Shown: positions 35,965 to 44,210 of the stretch, one piece after another
How the letters are laid out: each line of letters begins with the position of its first letter
How positions within the stretch are numbered: the first letter of the stretch is position 1
Origin: Burkholderiaceae bacterium
GTDB taxonomy: Bacteria > Pseudomonadota > Gammaproteobacteria > Burkholderiales > Burkholderiaceae_D
Length of the DNA: 64,000 nucleotides
Direction of reading: 5' to 3'
Assembly: GCA_030157545.1 (NCBI GenBank)
Contig: JAOAUN010000067.1
Coordinates: 48,364 to 112,363 of the forward strand
The notes under the pieces: model-generated
Told to the model about the DNA's origin: nothing
Databases searched by the model: none
What the model saw: only the letters and a program-made list of their open reading frames with translations
Program-made: the position numbers and the translations under genes

Positions 35965-37449
35965 ATGTCCGCTAAGTCTGCCATGTCAGCCATCACGCCG
36001 AACGATTCGTCGGCCAGCCTGCGCAATGCCTGGCTGGTCACGATCGCCTTGCTGGTTCTGTTCACGCTATGGCGCATGCCAATTGCCGCCGGGCTGCCGC
36101 TGTCCGTTGATGAAAGCTATTACATCGCCTGGTCAAAAACGCCCGACTTTGGTTACTGGACCAAACCGCCTCTGATTGCATGGGCTATTGGTCTGGTGCG
36201 CAGCGTCTGCGGTGACAGTGCAGCTTGTGTGCGAACTGTGCCACTGAGCGCTTTTGCCTTGTCGACGCTGCTGATGTTTGCGCTGGCGCGCCAGCTTGGC
36301 GCAAAGGCATGGACGGCTTGTTTTGCCGCTTGTGCATTCATCAGTTTGCCGCTAACTGCGTTTTACGGCATTGCTGCGACAACCGACAGCTTGCTGCTGC
36401 TGTTCTGGATTAGCACCATGTGGTTGTTGCGTCGCGCACTCGAGGGAGGACGCTCAATCTGGTTGCTGGTCGGCTTGTCTGCAGGGCTGGGCTTGCTGTC
36501 CAAGTATTCGATGGGCATCTTTGCGCTGTCTGGCTTGCTCTGCCTGTTGCATCCGCAATGGCGGCATTGGTTACGCAGTCCCTGGCCTTATCTGGCAGCG
36601 GTCACTGCCGCTATCGTGTTTGCCCCTAATCTCTGGTGGAATTTGACGCACGGTTCGCCCACGCTCAACCACACCGCAGAAATTTCGCAAAACAGCGGCT
36701 ACGGTCTGCACCCCGCTGCACTGGCCGGATTCCTGGGCGCGCAATTCCTGATGGCAGGACCGGTTTTGCTCTGCGCGTTTGCGCTCTGGTTCATGCAAAG
36801 AACGCGCAAGCCGACAGCAAATGACTGGTATCTGCTCGCGTTCGCGCTGCCTTTTTTGGCGGTGATTTCACTACAGGCGCTGTTGTCGCGCGCGCATGCC
36901 AACTGGGCCGCGCCCACTTATGTCGCCGTGACGCTGGCTGCCGTTTTGTTTCTGGCGGCGCGTCACCCACGCTGGCTGGCATTGTCCTTTGCATTCAATC
37001 TGGCAATGACATCGGCGCTTTATCATTTTGATTTTCTCATCGCGCAGCCCTTCCATCTGGCGCGCAGTGTCAAGACGGATCCATACTGGGCCTTACGGAA
37101 CTGGCCTGGCTTCATTGAACAAGTCAGGAAAGCAGCCATCGCGCATGGCGCGGCTGAAGATTTTGCTGTCGCATCGGATGACCGGGCAGTGCTGGCCCAG
37201 CTACAGGCAAATTTACCACTGCCTGCAGGTGCGGCTCTGGGATGGCAACGCGGCATTAAACCGCAAAATCATTTTGATCAACGCTTCCGCCTGCCTGCCA
37301 AACCAGCCGGTGCCGTGTTGCTGGTCACACGCGCTACCGACAGTGAAGTCTTGCAGGCTTTCCCGAAGGCCAAGTCCGCCGGACAGGCAACGTCGAATCA
37401 GATTTCCGACAGGCCGCTTGCTTTCAATTTGTGGTGGATAGGTTCCTGA
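35965..37449 (+). CDS. Glycosyltransferase family 39/83 (ArnT/Rgt-like)
   Basis: 494 residues with about ten or more membrane spans. The N-terminal periplasmic loop carries the catalytic acidic pair and the signature SVDESYYIAWS and GYWTKPPLIAW. The family moves a sugar from polyprenyl phosphate to lipid A or core on the periplasmic face. It begins 5 bases after the ArnC-like gene. It is the expected last step of the envelope sugar locus. Confidence 0.9.
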   Translation: MSAKSAMSAITPNDSSASLRNAWLVTIALLVLFTLWRMPIAAGLPLSVDESYYIAWSKTPDFGYWTKPPLIAWAIGLVRSVCGDSAACVRTVPLSAFALSTLLMFALARQLGAKAWTACFAACAFISLPLTAFYGIAATTDSLLLLFWISTMWLLRRALEGGRSIWLLVGLSAGLGLLSKYSMGIFALSGLLCLLHPQWRHWLRSPWPYLAAVTAAIVFAPNLWWNLTHGSPTLNHTAEISQNSGYGLHPAALAGFLGAQFLMAGPVLLCAFALWFMQRTRKPTANDWYLLAFALPFLAVISLQALLSRAHANWAAPTYVAVTLAAVLFLAARHPRWLALSFAFNLAMTSALYHFDFLIAQPFHLARSVKTDPYWALRNWPGFIEQVRKAAIAHGAAEDFAVASDDRAVLAQLQANLPLPAGAALGWQRGIKPQNHFDQRFRLPAKPAGAVLLVTRATDSEVLQAFPKAKSAGQATSNQISDRPLAFNLWWIGS

Positions 37450-37687
37450 GCTAGAGGACTCTGACAAAAAGACCAACTCCGTCATCCCAGCGGCTGGTTT
37501 AAGCTTAGCGGCATTTTGTTAGACACTCTAATGCCTTAGTGGCTTTGACCTGCATCTGTCTTGAAAAGTCATTTCCTGGCTTTTGCTGCTCAAAGCAAAG
37601 TAATGCCTGAAGTTCATGAGAAGCTTTTTTTCTTGCTACCTCTTTAACAGCTCTCCACCACAAGCTCAGAAATATTGACTCCGACCA

Positions 37688-37703
37688 AATTTAGGCCTAA
37701 ATT
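37688..37703. promoter_or_regulatory. Palindrome before the Phd/RelE-type module, probable operator
   Basis: AATTTAGG / CCTAAATT is a perfect 16-base palindrome, 29 bases before the antitoxin ATG. Phd/YefM-type antitoxins autorepress by binding such palindromes at their own promoter. The rest of the gap 37450-37731 shows no gene and no clear terminator after the glycosyltransferase. Confidence 0.6.
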
Positions 37704-37731
37704 AAGACCCATTCAATTAATGGAGATTTCT

Positions 37732-38010
37732 ATGCAGTCCACTGCCAACATCAAATCCATTTCTTATCTGAAAAGCCATGCGGCGCAAATCTCCGAAGAC
37801 TTGGAATTGAATGGAAACCCCTTCATCATCACGCAGAATGGTGAAGCTAGCATGGTGATTGAGAGCGTCAGAGAATTTCAGGAAAAAGAAGCACTCATCG
37901 CAGCCCTGAAAATCATCGCCCTAGGTGAAAAAGATCGTCTGCAGAATAAAGGTATTTCTGTTGACGAATCCCGAGCGCAACTTCTCGCTGCCCGTAAAAG
38001 CCGTAAATAA
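37732..38010 (+). CDS. Phd/YefM-family antitoxin
   Basis: 92 residues from the ATG at 37732 (TGGAGA site). The motif IKSISYLKSHAAQISEDL followed by GNPFIITQNGEASMVIES matches the Phd/YefM DNA-binding N-terminus; the C-terminal half is charged and would bind the toxin. Its stop overlaps the toxin start by one base (TAATG). Confidence 0.88.
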   Translation: MQSTANIKSISYLKSHAAQISEDLELNGNPFIITQNGEASMVIESVREFQEKEALIAALKIIALGEKDRLQNKGISVDESRAQLLAARKSRK

Positions 38011-38330
38011 TGGCAGTCATTATTCTTCCCGATGCGCAGCAGGACTTGCTTACACTTCAGGAGTACATGCTTGATAAGTGGGGGGAAAGCGGGTGGCTCA
38101 AAGCAGAGGATGAGATTTTTGAAAAACTGAAAAATATCGATGCTGAAATTTTCAAAGGCTCTTCAGTAAAAGAATTCGCATCCGTTGGCATCTTTGAATA
38201 TCAATACGTTTTTACATCGCATCACAAAATAGTCTACCGACGGTTCGGCAAAGATACCTATGTGTATGTCATCGCAGCGCACAGACAGGATTTCCCTACT
38301 CTGCTCATGAAGCGATTCCTAAAGAAATAA
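38010..38330 (+). CDS. RelE/ParE-family toxin
   Basis: 106 residues with the ParE/RelE barrel pattern (IILPDAQQDLLTLQEYMLDKWG, EYQYVFTSHHKIVYRRFG, VYVIAAHRQDF). It is either a ribosome-dependent mRNA interferase or a gyrase inhibitor; the sequence does not decide. Coupled to the antitoxin upstream. Confidence 0.87.
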   Translation: MAVIILPDAQQDLLTLQEYMLDKWGESGWLKAEDEIFEKLKNIDAEIFKGSSVKEFASVGIFEYQYVFTSHHKIVYRRFGKDTYVYVIAAHRQDFPTLLMKRFLKK

Positions 38331-38548
38331 TTCCAGCCAGATCAAATAGCCGTTACTGAAAAATGTCATCATTGCGTGATCAGGCAGCAGCCCGTGTCTA
38401 ACGCCCTACTGCTTCCTTCGCTGGACGGACTGTAATTTTAAAGTCATCGTTTTGTCGCTTCTTGCTGCGTGAGTTCAAGGCTGAAAATGGCTTTCCTGAT
38501 CTTACTGACAAGTCCTGTTTTGATCTTGAGTTTTCCATACATAAAAGG

Positions 38549-40447
38549 TCAACCACCACCCAAACTAAGCGCGATCCGGTAAGTAATAAACGAAGCCAGA
38601 TAAGCCAGGCCAAACAGGTAGCCCGCTATCACCAGCGGCATTTTCCAATTGCCGGTCTCGCGCTTGACGGCTGCCAGTGTTGACAGGCACTGCGGCGCAA
38701 ATACATACCAGGCAAGTAAGGACAAGGCCGTCGCCAGACTCCAGCTTTGCGAGATTAACGGTGCCAGCGCGCCCGAGGTGTCGTTGCCGGTGGCAGACAG
38801 CGCATAGACGGTGCCCAGCGCGCTGACGGCGACTTCACGTGCGGCCATGCCCGGCACGAGAGCCACGCTGATCTGCCAGTTGAAACCGATAGGCGCAAAC
38901 ACCACGGCCAGTGCATGGCCGATGATGCCGACGATGCTGTATTCGATCGCCTGTCCGGTCGCACCCGGCGGCGCGCCGGGGAAGCTGGCCAGAAACCACA
39001 AGCCTATCGACAAAATCAGAATGATGCTGCCAACACGGCGCAGGAAAATTTCGACACGCTGCCACAAGCCGATGGCCAGATTGCGCACGGTCGGCATGTG
39101 GTAGCTCGGCAGCTCCATCATCAAAGGACGCACTTGCCGGCCGTCGCTGGTGAAATGCTTGAGCACCAGCGCGACTGCCATCGCACCAACCACGCCAAAT
39201 ACATACAAGCCGAACAGCACCAGACCCTGCAGTTCCATGCTGCCCCACACCAGACGCTGTGGAATGAAGGCCGAGATCAGCAATGCATAAATTGGCAGCC
39301 GCGCCGAACAGGTCATCAGCGGCGCGATCAGCATCGTAACGATGCGGTCGCGCGAGTTGGCGATGGTGCGCGTGGCCATGATGCCCGGCACCGCGCACGC
39401 AAAGCTCGACAGCAGGGGAATGAAAGAACGGCCTGACAGACCGACCGAACCCATGATGCGGTCGAGCAGGAAAGCGGCGCGCGGCAGATAGCCGGATTCT
39501 TCCAGCAGCAAAATGAAAAAGAACAGGATCAGAATCTGCGGCAAAAACACGATGACGCCACCGGCGCCGGCTATAAGCCCGTTGACGATCAGACTGCGCA
39601 CCCAGCCGTCGGGCAGCGCATCCGTGACTGCCTGCCCCAGCCATTCGGTGCCGGTCTTGATGGCTTCCATCGGCACGTTCGCCAGACTGAACATGGCCTG
39701 AAAAATCAGGAACAGCAGCACGGTCAGGATCAGCGGCCCCGCTAACGGATGCAGCACGATACGATCGATACGATCGCTCAACATGTCCGGCATGATGGTG
39801 TTGAGCTTTAATTTTATTAAAATTTTCTGGACAGTCTCGTGGTCGGAATCAATCGATTCCTGATCCGCTTCTTCCGATGCGACCGCACTGTTCATTGCGC
39901 CGCTCGCAAAACTGTCGAGTTGTTCCAGCTGCGCGCGCAAATTAGCATCGCCGTCGGCCTTGACGCCAACCGTCGACACGACAGGAATGCCCAGTTCAAG
40001 CGCCAGCGCCTCCGCATCAACATGAATGCCGCGGCGTGCCGCAACATCAACCATGTTGAGCGCGACAACACAGGGCAAGCCCATGCGCTTGACTGCCAGC
40101 ACCAATCGCAAGTTGCGCCGCAGATTAGTCGCGTCAACGACGCAGACGACATAGTCGGGCCGCTTTTCGCCCTGTGCGCGTCCGAGCAAAACATTGCAGG
40201 TGACGCGCTCGTCCAGCGAGCGCGGATAGAGGCTGTAAGCGCCGGGCAAATCAAGAATGCGCACGGTCTTGCCAGATACGAGCTGCAAACGTCCTTCCTT
40301 GCGCTCGACCGTGACGCCTGCATAGTTCGCCACTTTCTGAGTGCTGCCTGTCAGCAGATTGAACAGTGCCGTTTTGCCGCAATTCGGATTGCCGACCAGC
40401 GCCACCAGTGGACCAGCGGCATGCAAATAGACCCGCGCTTCATTCAT
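38549..40447 (-). CDS. feoB: Ferrous iron transport protein B
   Basis: 632 residues from the ATG at 40447; the longer frame lies inside feoA. N-terminal G domain with G1 GNPNCGKT (19-26), G3 DLPGAYSL and G4 NMVD, then the core and two gate motifs with many membrane spans (FAYS-type SSFACAVPGIMATRTI, MTCSARLPIYALLI). It imports Fe2+ into the cytoplasm. Overlaps feoA by 8 bases. Confidence 0.95.
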   Translation of the reverse strand: MNEARVYLHAAGPLVALVGNPNCGKTALFNLLTGSTQKVANYAGVTVERKEGRLQLVSGKTVRILDLPGAYSLYPRSLDERVTCNVLLGRAQGEKRPDYVVCVVDATNLRRNLRLVLAVKRMGLPCVVALNMVDVAARRGIHVDAEALALELGIPVVSTVGVKADGDANLRAQLEQLDSFASGAMNSAVASEEADQESIDSDHETVQKILIKLKLNTIMPDMLSDRIDRIVLHPLAGPLILTVLLFLIFQAMFSLANVPMEAIKTGTEWLGQAVTDALPDGWVRSLIVNGLIAGAGGVIVFLPQILILFFFILLLEESGYLPRAAFLLDRIMGSVGLSGRSFIPLLSSFACAVPGIMATRTIANSRDRIVTMLIAPLMTCSARLPIYALLISAFIPQRLVWGSMELQGLVLFGLYVFGVVGAMAVALVLKHFTSDGRQVRPLMMELPSYHMPTVRNLAIGLWQRVEIFLRRVGSIILILSIGLWFLASFPGAPPGATGQAIEYSIVGIIGHALAVVFAPIGFNWQISVALVPGMAAREVAVSALGTVYALSATGNDTSGALAPLISQSWSLATALSLLAWYVFAPQCLSTLAAVKRETGNWKMPLVIAGYLFGLAYLASFITYRIALSLGGG

Positions 40448-40688
40448 CGGGATGTACCTCTTGCAGCAACACCATTTGCGCTTCATGCCGACGCAGAGCG
40501 AAACTTGACAGACCGACGCGCACAACCAGTGGATCGCCGCCGGGGAAACCGCGTGCCAGTACGGTCACTTGTTCATTCGGGATGAAGCCGATTTCTTCCA
40601 GCTGACGGACCGTGTCGGAAAATTCGGAACCGGCCACAACCTGCCGGACCTTCATTGGTTGACGAAGAACTGCCTGATCAAGGTTCAT
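40440..40688 (-). CDS. feoA: Ferrous iron transport protein A
   Basis: 82 residues, SH3-like FeoA domain (GSEFSDTVRQLEEIGFIPNEQVTVLARG, then GDPLVVRVGLSSFALRRHEA). FeoA acts on the FeoB G domain. First gene of feoAB; the 154-base gap to the divergent efflux gene is AT-rich but no convincing Fur box is visible. Confidence 0.93.
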   Translation of the reverse strand: MNLDQAVLRQPMKVRQVVAGSEFSDTVRQLEEIGFIPNEQVTVLARGFPGGDPLVVRVGLSSFALRRHEAQMVLLQEVHPDE

Positions 40689-40842
40689 ATGCCTGTTTTC
40701 GCAAAATACTGTCAGGCATTTTAGTATGAAAAGGAATTGGTATCATTCGGCAAGCAGACGACAGCAAGGACTATCAAGTAATAATTATGAAATCCTTATC
40801 TGCCGGTCAGACCTGAACAAGCGTTATTAATGAAAATTCACA

Positions 40843-41778
40843 ATGAATCACAGCGAACTCGACGAAGATACGGTCAGCACGGAATCTGAAAAAGCGGCGC
40901 GCATCCGCAGTGCAGCGCGCAGCACCTGGGCCAGCGTCGCGGTCAATGTGGTGCTGACGGCGGCACAAATCTCGATCGGCATGTTTTCGAAATCGCAAGC
41001 ATTGATTGCCGATGGCATTCATTCACTGTCCGATCTGGTGGCTGATTTCATCGTGCTGTTCGCCGGCCATCACAGCAAGAAAGACGCGGATGCCGATCAT
41101 CCGTATGGACACTTACGTTTTGAGACCGCCGCTTCGCTGGCACTCGGCGCACTGCTGCTGGCTGTCGGCATCGGCATGCTCTGGTCGGCATTCCTGAAAC
41201 TGGAAGACCCGCAGAGCATACCGACGATACACAGCATTGCGCTGTGGGTCGCCGCGGCGGCGCTACTGGCAAAGGAACTCTTGTTCCGCTATATGCTGGC
41301 GGTGGCCAAGCGCGTCAAGTCGAGCATGCTCGTTGCCAATGCCTGGCATGCGCGCTCGGATGCGGCTTCATCGCTGGTTGTTGGCATCGGCATCATCGGC
41401 AACCTGGCTGGTTACCCGATGTTTGATCCGATTGCGGCGCTGATCGTCGGTCTGATGGTGGCAAAGATGGGCTGGCAATTCGGATGGGATGCGCTGCATG
41501 ATCTGGTCGACCGCGCAGTCGACGAAGAAGAAGTTGCCGCGATACGGCAAACGCTGACTGACACGCCCGGCATCAAGGGCATCCATGACATTCGCACGCG
41601 CAAAATGGGGGACATGATTGTGGTCGATGCGCATATCGAAGTCGACGCGAGCATTACGGTAGAAGCAGGCCACGACATCGCGGTGGTTGCCACCCAGCGG
41701 ATCATGCAGCGGCATCGCGTGATCAATGTGATGACGCATGTCGACCCATGGCACAGGCCGGACCGCGATCACAGCTAA
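40843..41778 (+). CDS. Cation diffusion facilitator family transporter (FieF-like)
   Basis: 311 residues, six membrane spans. Metal sites are visible as DGIHSLSDLVADF in span 2 and HARSDAASSLVVG in span 5, and a C-terminal ZT dimerisation domain (DIRTRKMGDMIVVDAHIEVD). The family exports Zn, Fe, Co or Mn by proton exchange. Divergent from feoAB, so iron efflux would be a sensible pairing, but metal specificity is not shown by the sequence. Confidence 0.9.
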   Translation: MNHSELDEDTVSTESEKAARIRSAARSTWASVAVNVVLTAAQISIGMFSKSQALIADGIHSLSDLVADFIVLFAGHHSKKDADADHPYGHLRFETAASLALGALLLAVGIGMLWSAFLKLEDPQSIPTIHSIALWVAAAALLAKELLFRYMLAVAKRVKSSMLVANAWHARSDAASSLVVGIGIIGNLAGYPMFDPIAALIVGLMVAKMGWQFGWDALHDLVDRAVDEEEVAAIRQTLTDTPGIKGIHDIRTRKMGDMIVVDAHIEVDASITVEAGHDIAVVATQRIMQRHRVINVMTHVDPWHRPDRDHS

Positions 41779-41933
41779 CAACCAAGACCGTACTTCCGTT
41801 ACCGAATACACAAGAATCAAATTTAATGGTGACGAAGTGCTTCTAAACCCTGTGTTGAATTGAATATGACCGTGATGGTTGCTACCATCACGCTCCTTTC
41901 AAAGTTTCATTTAAATTTCACAGGCTGCATAAC

Positions 41934-42419
41934 ATGCCGATCAAACGCTCTGCCCTCTTTTCCATCACCACTGCCTGCCTGCTGCTGTCCCAGTCCAGCG
42001 CTTTTGCCGTTCCGTTCAACTTTGGTACCCTGAATGAAGAAACACGCGCCTATGCCGGCTTGAACTGGCAATGGGATCAAACAGGTCTGAGCAAACCAAA
42101 TCTCGTGCTTGGCGCAAGAAAAACAACGACCGATCTCAACGATAAAGTGTCCGGCTTTGACCTGACCTTTACCTACAGTCTGGCAAAATCGCAGGCCGAA
42201 GGTTTCCGTGCTGGCTACATCGACGGTAAGTGTGATGTGATGGCGACTGCCGGTGTCGGCTATTCATTCTTGAAGGCTACGCCACTGGTGTTTGGCGGCG
42301 CACTGGGTCCTTACTCCAAATTACTGGTTGAAATCGACAGCAATAAAAAGACGAGTCTGAATCTGGAGCTCAATACTTTGAAATGTGCTGGCAACCATAA
42401 TTCGATGCAGCCTACTTGA
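41934..42419 (+). CDS. Hypothetical exported protein
   Basis: 161 residues with a signal peptide ending SSAFA-VPF. The mature part has alternating polar/hydrophobic stretches (AYAGLNWQWDQ, LVLGARKTTT, FDLTFTYSL, VMATAGVGYSF) suggesting beta strands, and two Cys. I do not recognise the family. Single gene after the efflux transporter. Confidence 0.7.
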   Translation: MPIKRSALFSITTACLLLSQSSAFAVPFNFGTLNEETRAYAGLNWQWDQTGLSKPNLVLGARKTTTDLNDKVSGFDLTFTYSLAKSQAEGFRAGYIDGKCDVMATAGVGYSFLKATPLVFGGALGPYSKLLVEIDSNKKTSLNLELNTLKCAGNHNSMQPT

Positions 42420-42486
42420 TTCGCAGTACTGCTGAAAATGCCCCGCATGTCGTAATGCTAGCCAATAAAGATCCGGCTGCTTATCT

Positions 42487-42813
42487 TCATGCGGGTATTT
42501 CTGTACTTAATTCTGAAAAATTAATTATCTTCACTACCCCATCCGGAAAACGGGCAATGATATCGAGTTCACCCCCCATAGCCTCGATGTGATTGCGTAG
42601 TGTCGATAAATACATATCCGTTCTTTTTTCAAGCTTCGCGATAGAAGGCTGCTGTACATGCAGTATCTCCGCCAGCTTCTTCTGAGACAGGCCGCGAGCC
42701 TGCCGCAATTCCTGCAGCGGCATCTCGGCCAGCATCGCTTGCGCCTTCGCTTTTGCGCGGACTTGCGATTCTGGTGACATTCGTGCACGCAAGTCCGAAT
42801 ATTTGTTGCTCAT
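42487..42813 (-). CDS. XRE-family antitoxin (HigA-like)
   Basis: 108 residues. Helix-turn-helix LRQARGLSQKKLAEILHVQQPSIAKLEKRT in the middle, preceded by a helical segment and followed by GGELDIIARFPDG, the arrangement of HigA-type antitoxins whose toxin gene comes first. It starts 3 bases after the toxin stop. Confidence 0.88.
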   Translation of the reverse strand: MSNKYSDLRARMSPESQVRAKAKAQAMLAEMPLQELRQARGLSQKKLAEILHVQQPSIAKLEKRTDMYLSTLRNHIEAMGGELDIIARFPDGVVKIINFSELSTEIPA

Positions 42814-42816
42814 TGT

Positions 42817-43170
42817 TCAGCCCTGCCTTTCAATTTGCTTTAGGTGTTCGTCATAAAGCCGGTCAGCAAGCCGGATATGACGGTCATACCAGCGATCAGC
42901 ACCGGTCTTGTCACCGCCAATCAACAGGATAGCGATGCGGCGCGGATCAAATGCATACAGCGTTCTCAATGGCCTACCGTTATGCTGCGTGCGCAGTTCT
43001 CTCATGTGCGTATGCTTCGAACCATTGATCCCGCTGCTATGCGGATAATCCAGATTAGGCCCACGTGTTTCCAGCAAACGCACCGAAGCATCCAGCGATT
43101 CTTGTTCAGCCGTACTTAGCTGATCCCACCAGACTCCGAACTCATCCGTGTACTCGATTTCCCAAGTCAT
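42817..43170 (-). CDS. Phage Gp49-like / HigB-type toxin
   Basis: 117 residues. The RelE superfamily pattern is seen in FGVWWDQLSTAEQESLDASVRLLE, MRELRTQHNGRPLRTLYAFDPRR and AILLIGGDKTGADRWYD. Probably an mRNA interferase. Toxin-first order with the XRE antitoxin is typical of HigBA. Confidence 0.88.
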   Translation of the reverse strand: MTWEIEYTDEFGVWWDQLSTAEQESLDASVRLLETRGPNLDYPHSSGINGSKHTHMRELRTQHNGRPLRTLYAFDPRRIAILLIGGDKTGADRWYDRHIRLADRLYDEHLKQIERQG

Positions 43171-43454
43171 AGAATACCTTCAATGGAATATGCCGTCAAA
43201 AGAATATTTGAAAGATGACGACGCACCGTAATACTGGCCGCAGGGAAACCAAAACCAGATTAAAAGGCTGGCGGATGCACAGAATTTGGTAATTTGAAGG
43301 ACTGCCTGCCTTCTTTGCGTTGCAGTTCCCACTCACAAAGTAGATAACACCCCACCCAACCTTCAACTAAAACGCACAAATCAATTCACTAAAATGCTCC
43401 ACCTACCAACTTTTTATCAATTAATATGGCGCTTTATTTTGACTTAAGCGCACC

Positions 43455-44132
43455 ATGACTTTTCAAGCAATCGTCTTCGACGCTTACGGCACCTTGTTTG
43501 ACGTGTACTCGATCAGTGCCATGGCCGAGAAGCTCTACCCCGGCAAAGGGGAAACCCTGGCGGCGCTGTGGCGCGACAAGCAGATTGAATACACGCGTTT
43601 GCGCACGCTATGCTCGACCTACAAGCCATTCTGGGAAGTGACGCAAGACGCGCTGATTTTCGCCTGCAAAAAACTCGGACTTGACCTGGACCTCAATGCC
43701 CAGCATGCATTGATGGCGCAATATGCAAAATTGCCGGCCTTTCCGGAAAATATCGCAGTTCTAAGCAAGCTGAAAGACCAGGGTCTGAAGCTGGCGATTT
43801 TGTCGAATGCGAATCTGGAAATGCTGGACGCAGTGGTCAAAGCGGCCAATATGGAAACGATGTTCTCGCATTTGCTGTCTGCCGATAGTGTGCGCAAGTT
43901 CAAGACCGCACCCGAGGTGTACCAGCTTGGCACGGATCTGTTTGGCATCCCTGCGAAGCAAATTCTTTTTGTATCGAGTAATGGCTGGGATATCTGCGGT
44001 GCGAGCTGGTTTGGCTATCAGACTTTCTGGGTCAACCGCGCCGGTGCGCCGATGGAAGAGCTGAGTATCAAACCCGATGGCGAAGGACGTTCGCTGGATG
44101 ACTTGCTCGCCTATGCAAGCCAGCAGCACTAA
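43455..44132 (+). CDS. Haloacid dehalogenase, type II
   Basis: 225 residues. Nucleophile Asp9 in VFDAYGTLFD, Thr/Ser of motif II in LAILSNAN, Lys near 150 (SVRKFKTAPEVYQL) and motif III SSNGWDICGA, all as in L-2-haloacid dehalogenases. These hydrolyse 2-haloacids to 2-hydroxyacids by an Asp-ester route. It lies before glcB, whose glyoxylate substrate could come from haloacetate via glycolate (inference). The 284-base gap before it shows only an AT-rich promoter-like stretch. Confidence 0.88.
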   Translation: MTFQAIVFDAYGTLFDVYSISAMAEKLYPGKGETLAALWRDKQIEYTRLRTLCSTYKPFWEVTQDALIFACKKLGLDLDLNAQHALMAQYAKLPAFPENIAVLSKLKDQGLKLAILSNANLEMLDAVVKAANMETMFSHLLSADSVRKFKTAPEVYQLGTDLFGIPAKQILFVSSNGWDICGASWFGYQTFWVNRAGAPMEELSIKPDGEGRSLDDLLAYASQQH

Positions 44133-44210
44133 GCACAGCTAAGCACCCCTAAAAAAAGCTCAAGCAAGTTCAGTAATTTTTTCAATCATCACTACCCGCG
44201 AGGTTTCAGC

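Noticed and set aside
40700..40842. Possible Fur box between feoA and the efflux gene
   Set aside because: Segments such as GGAATTGGTATCATT and AATAATTATGA resemble parts of a Fur site, but fewer than half of the 19 consensus positions match in any alignment I tried.
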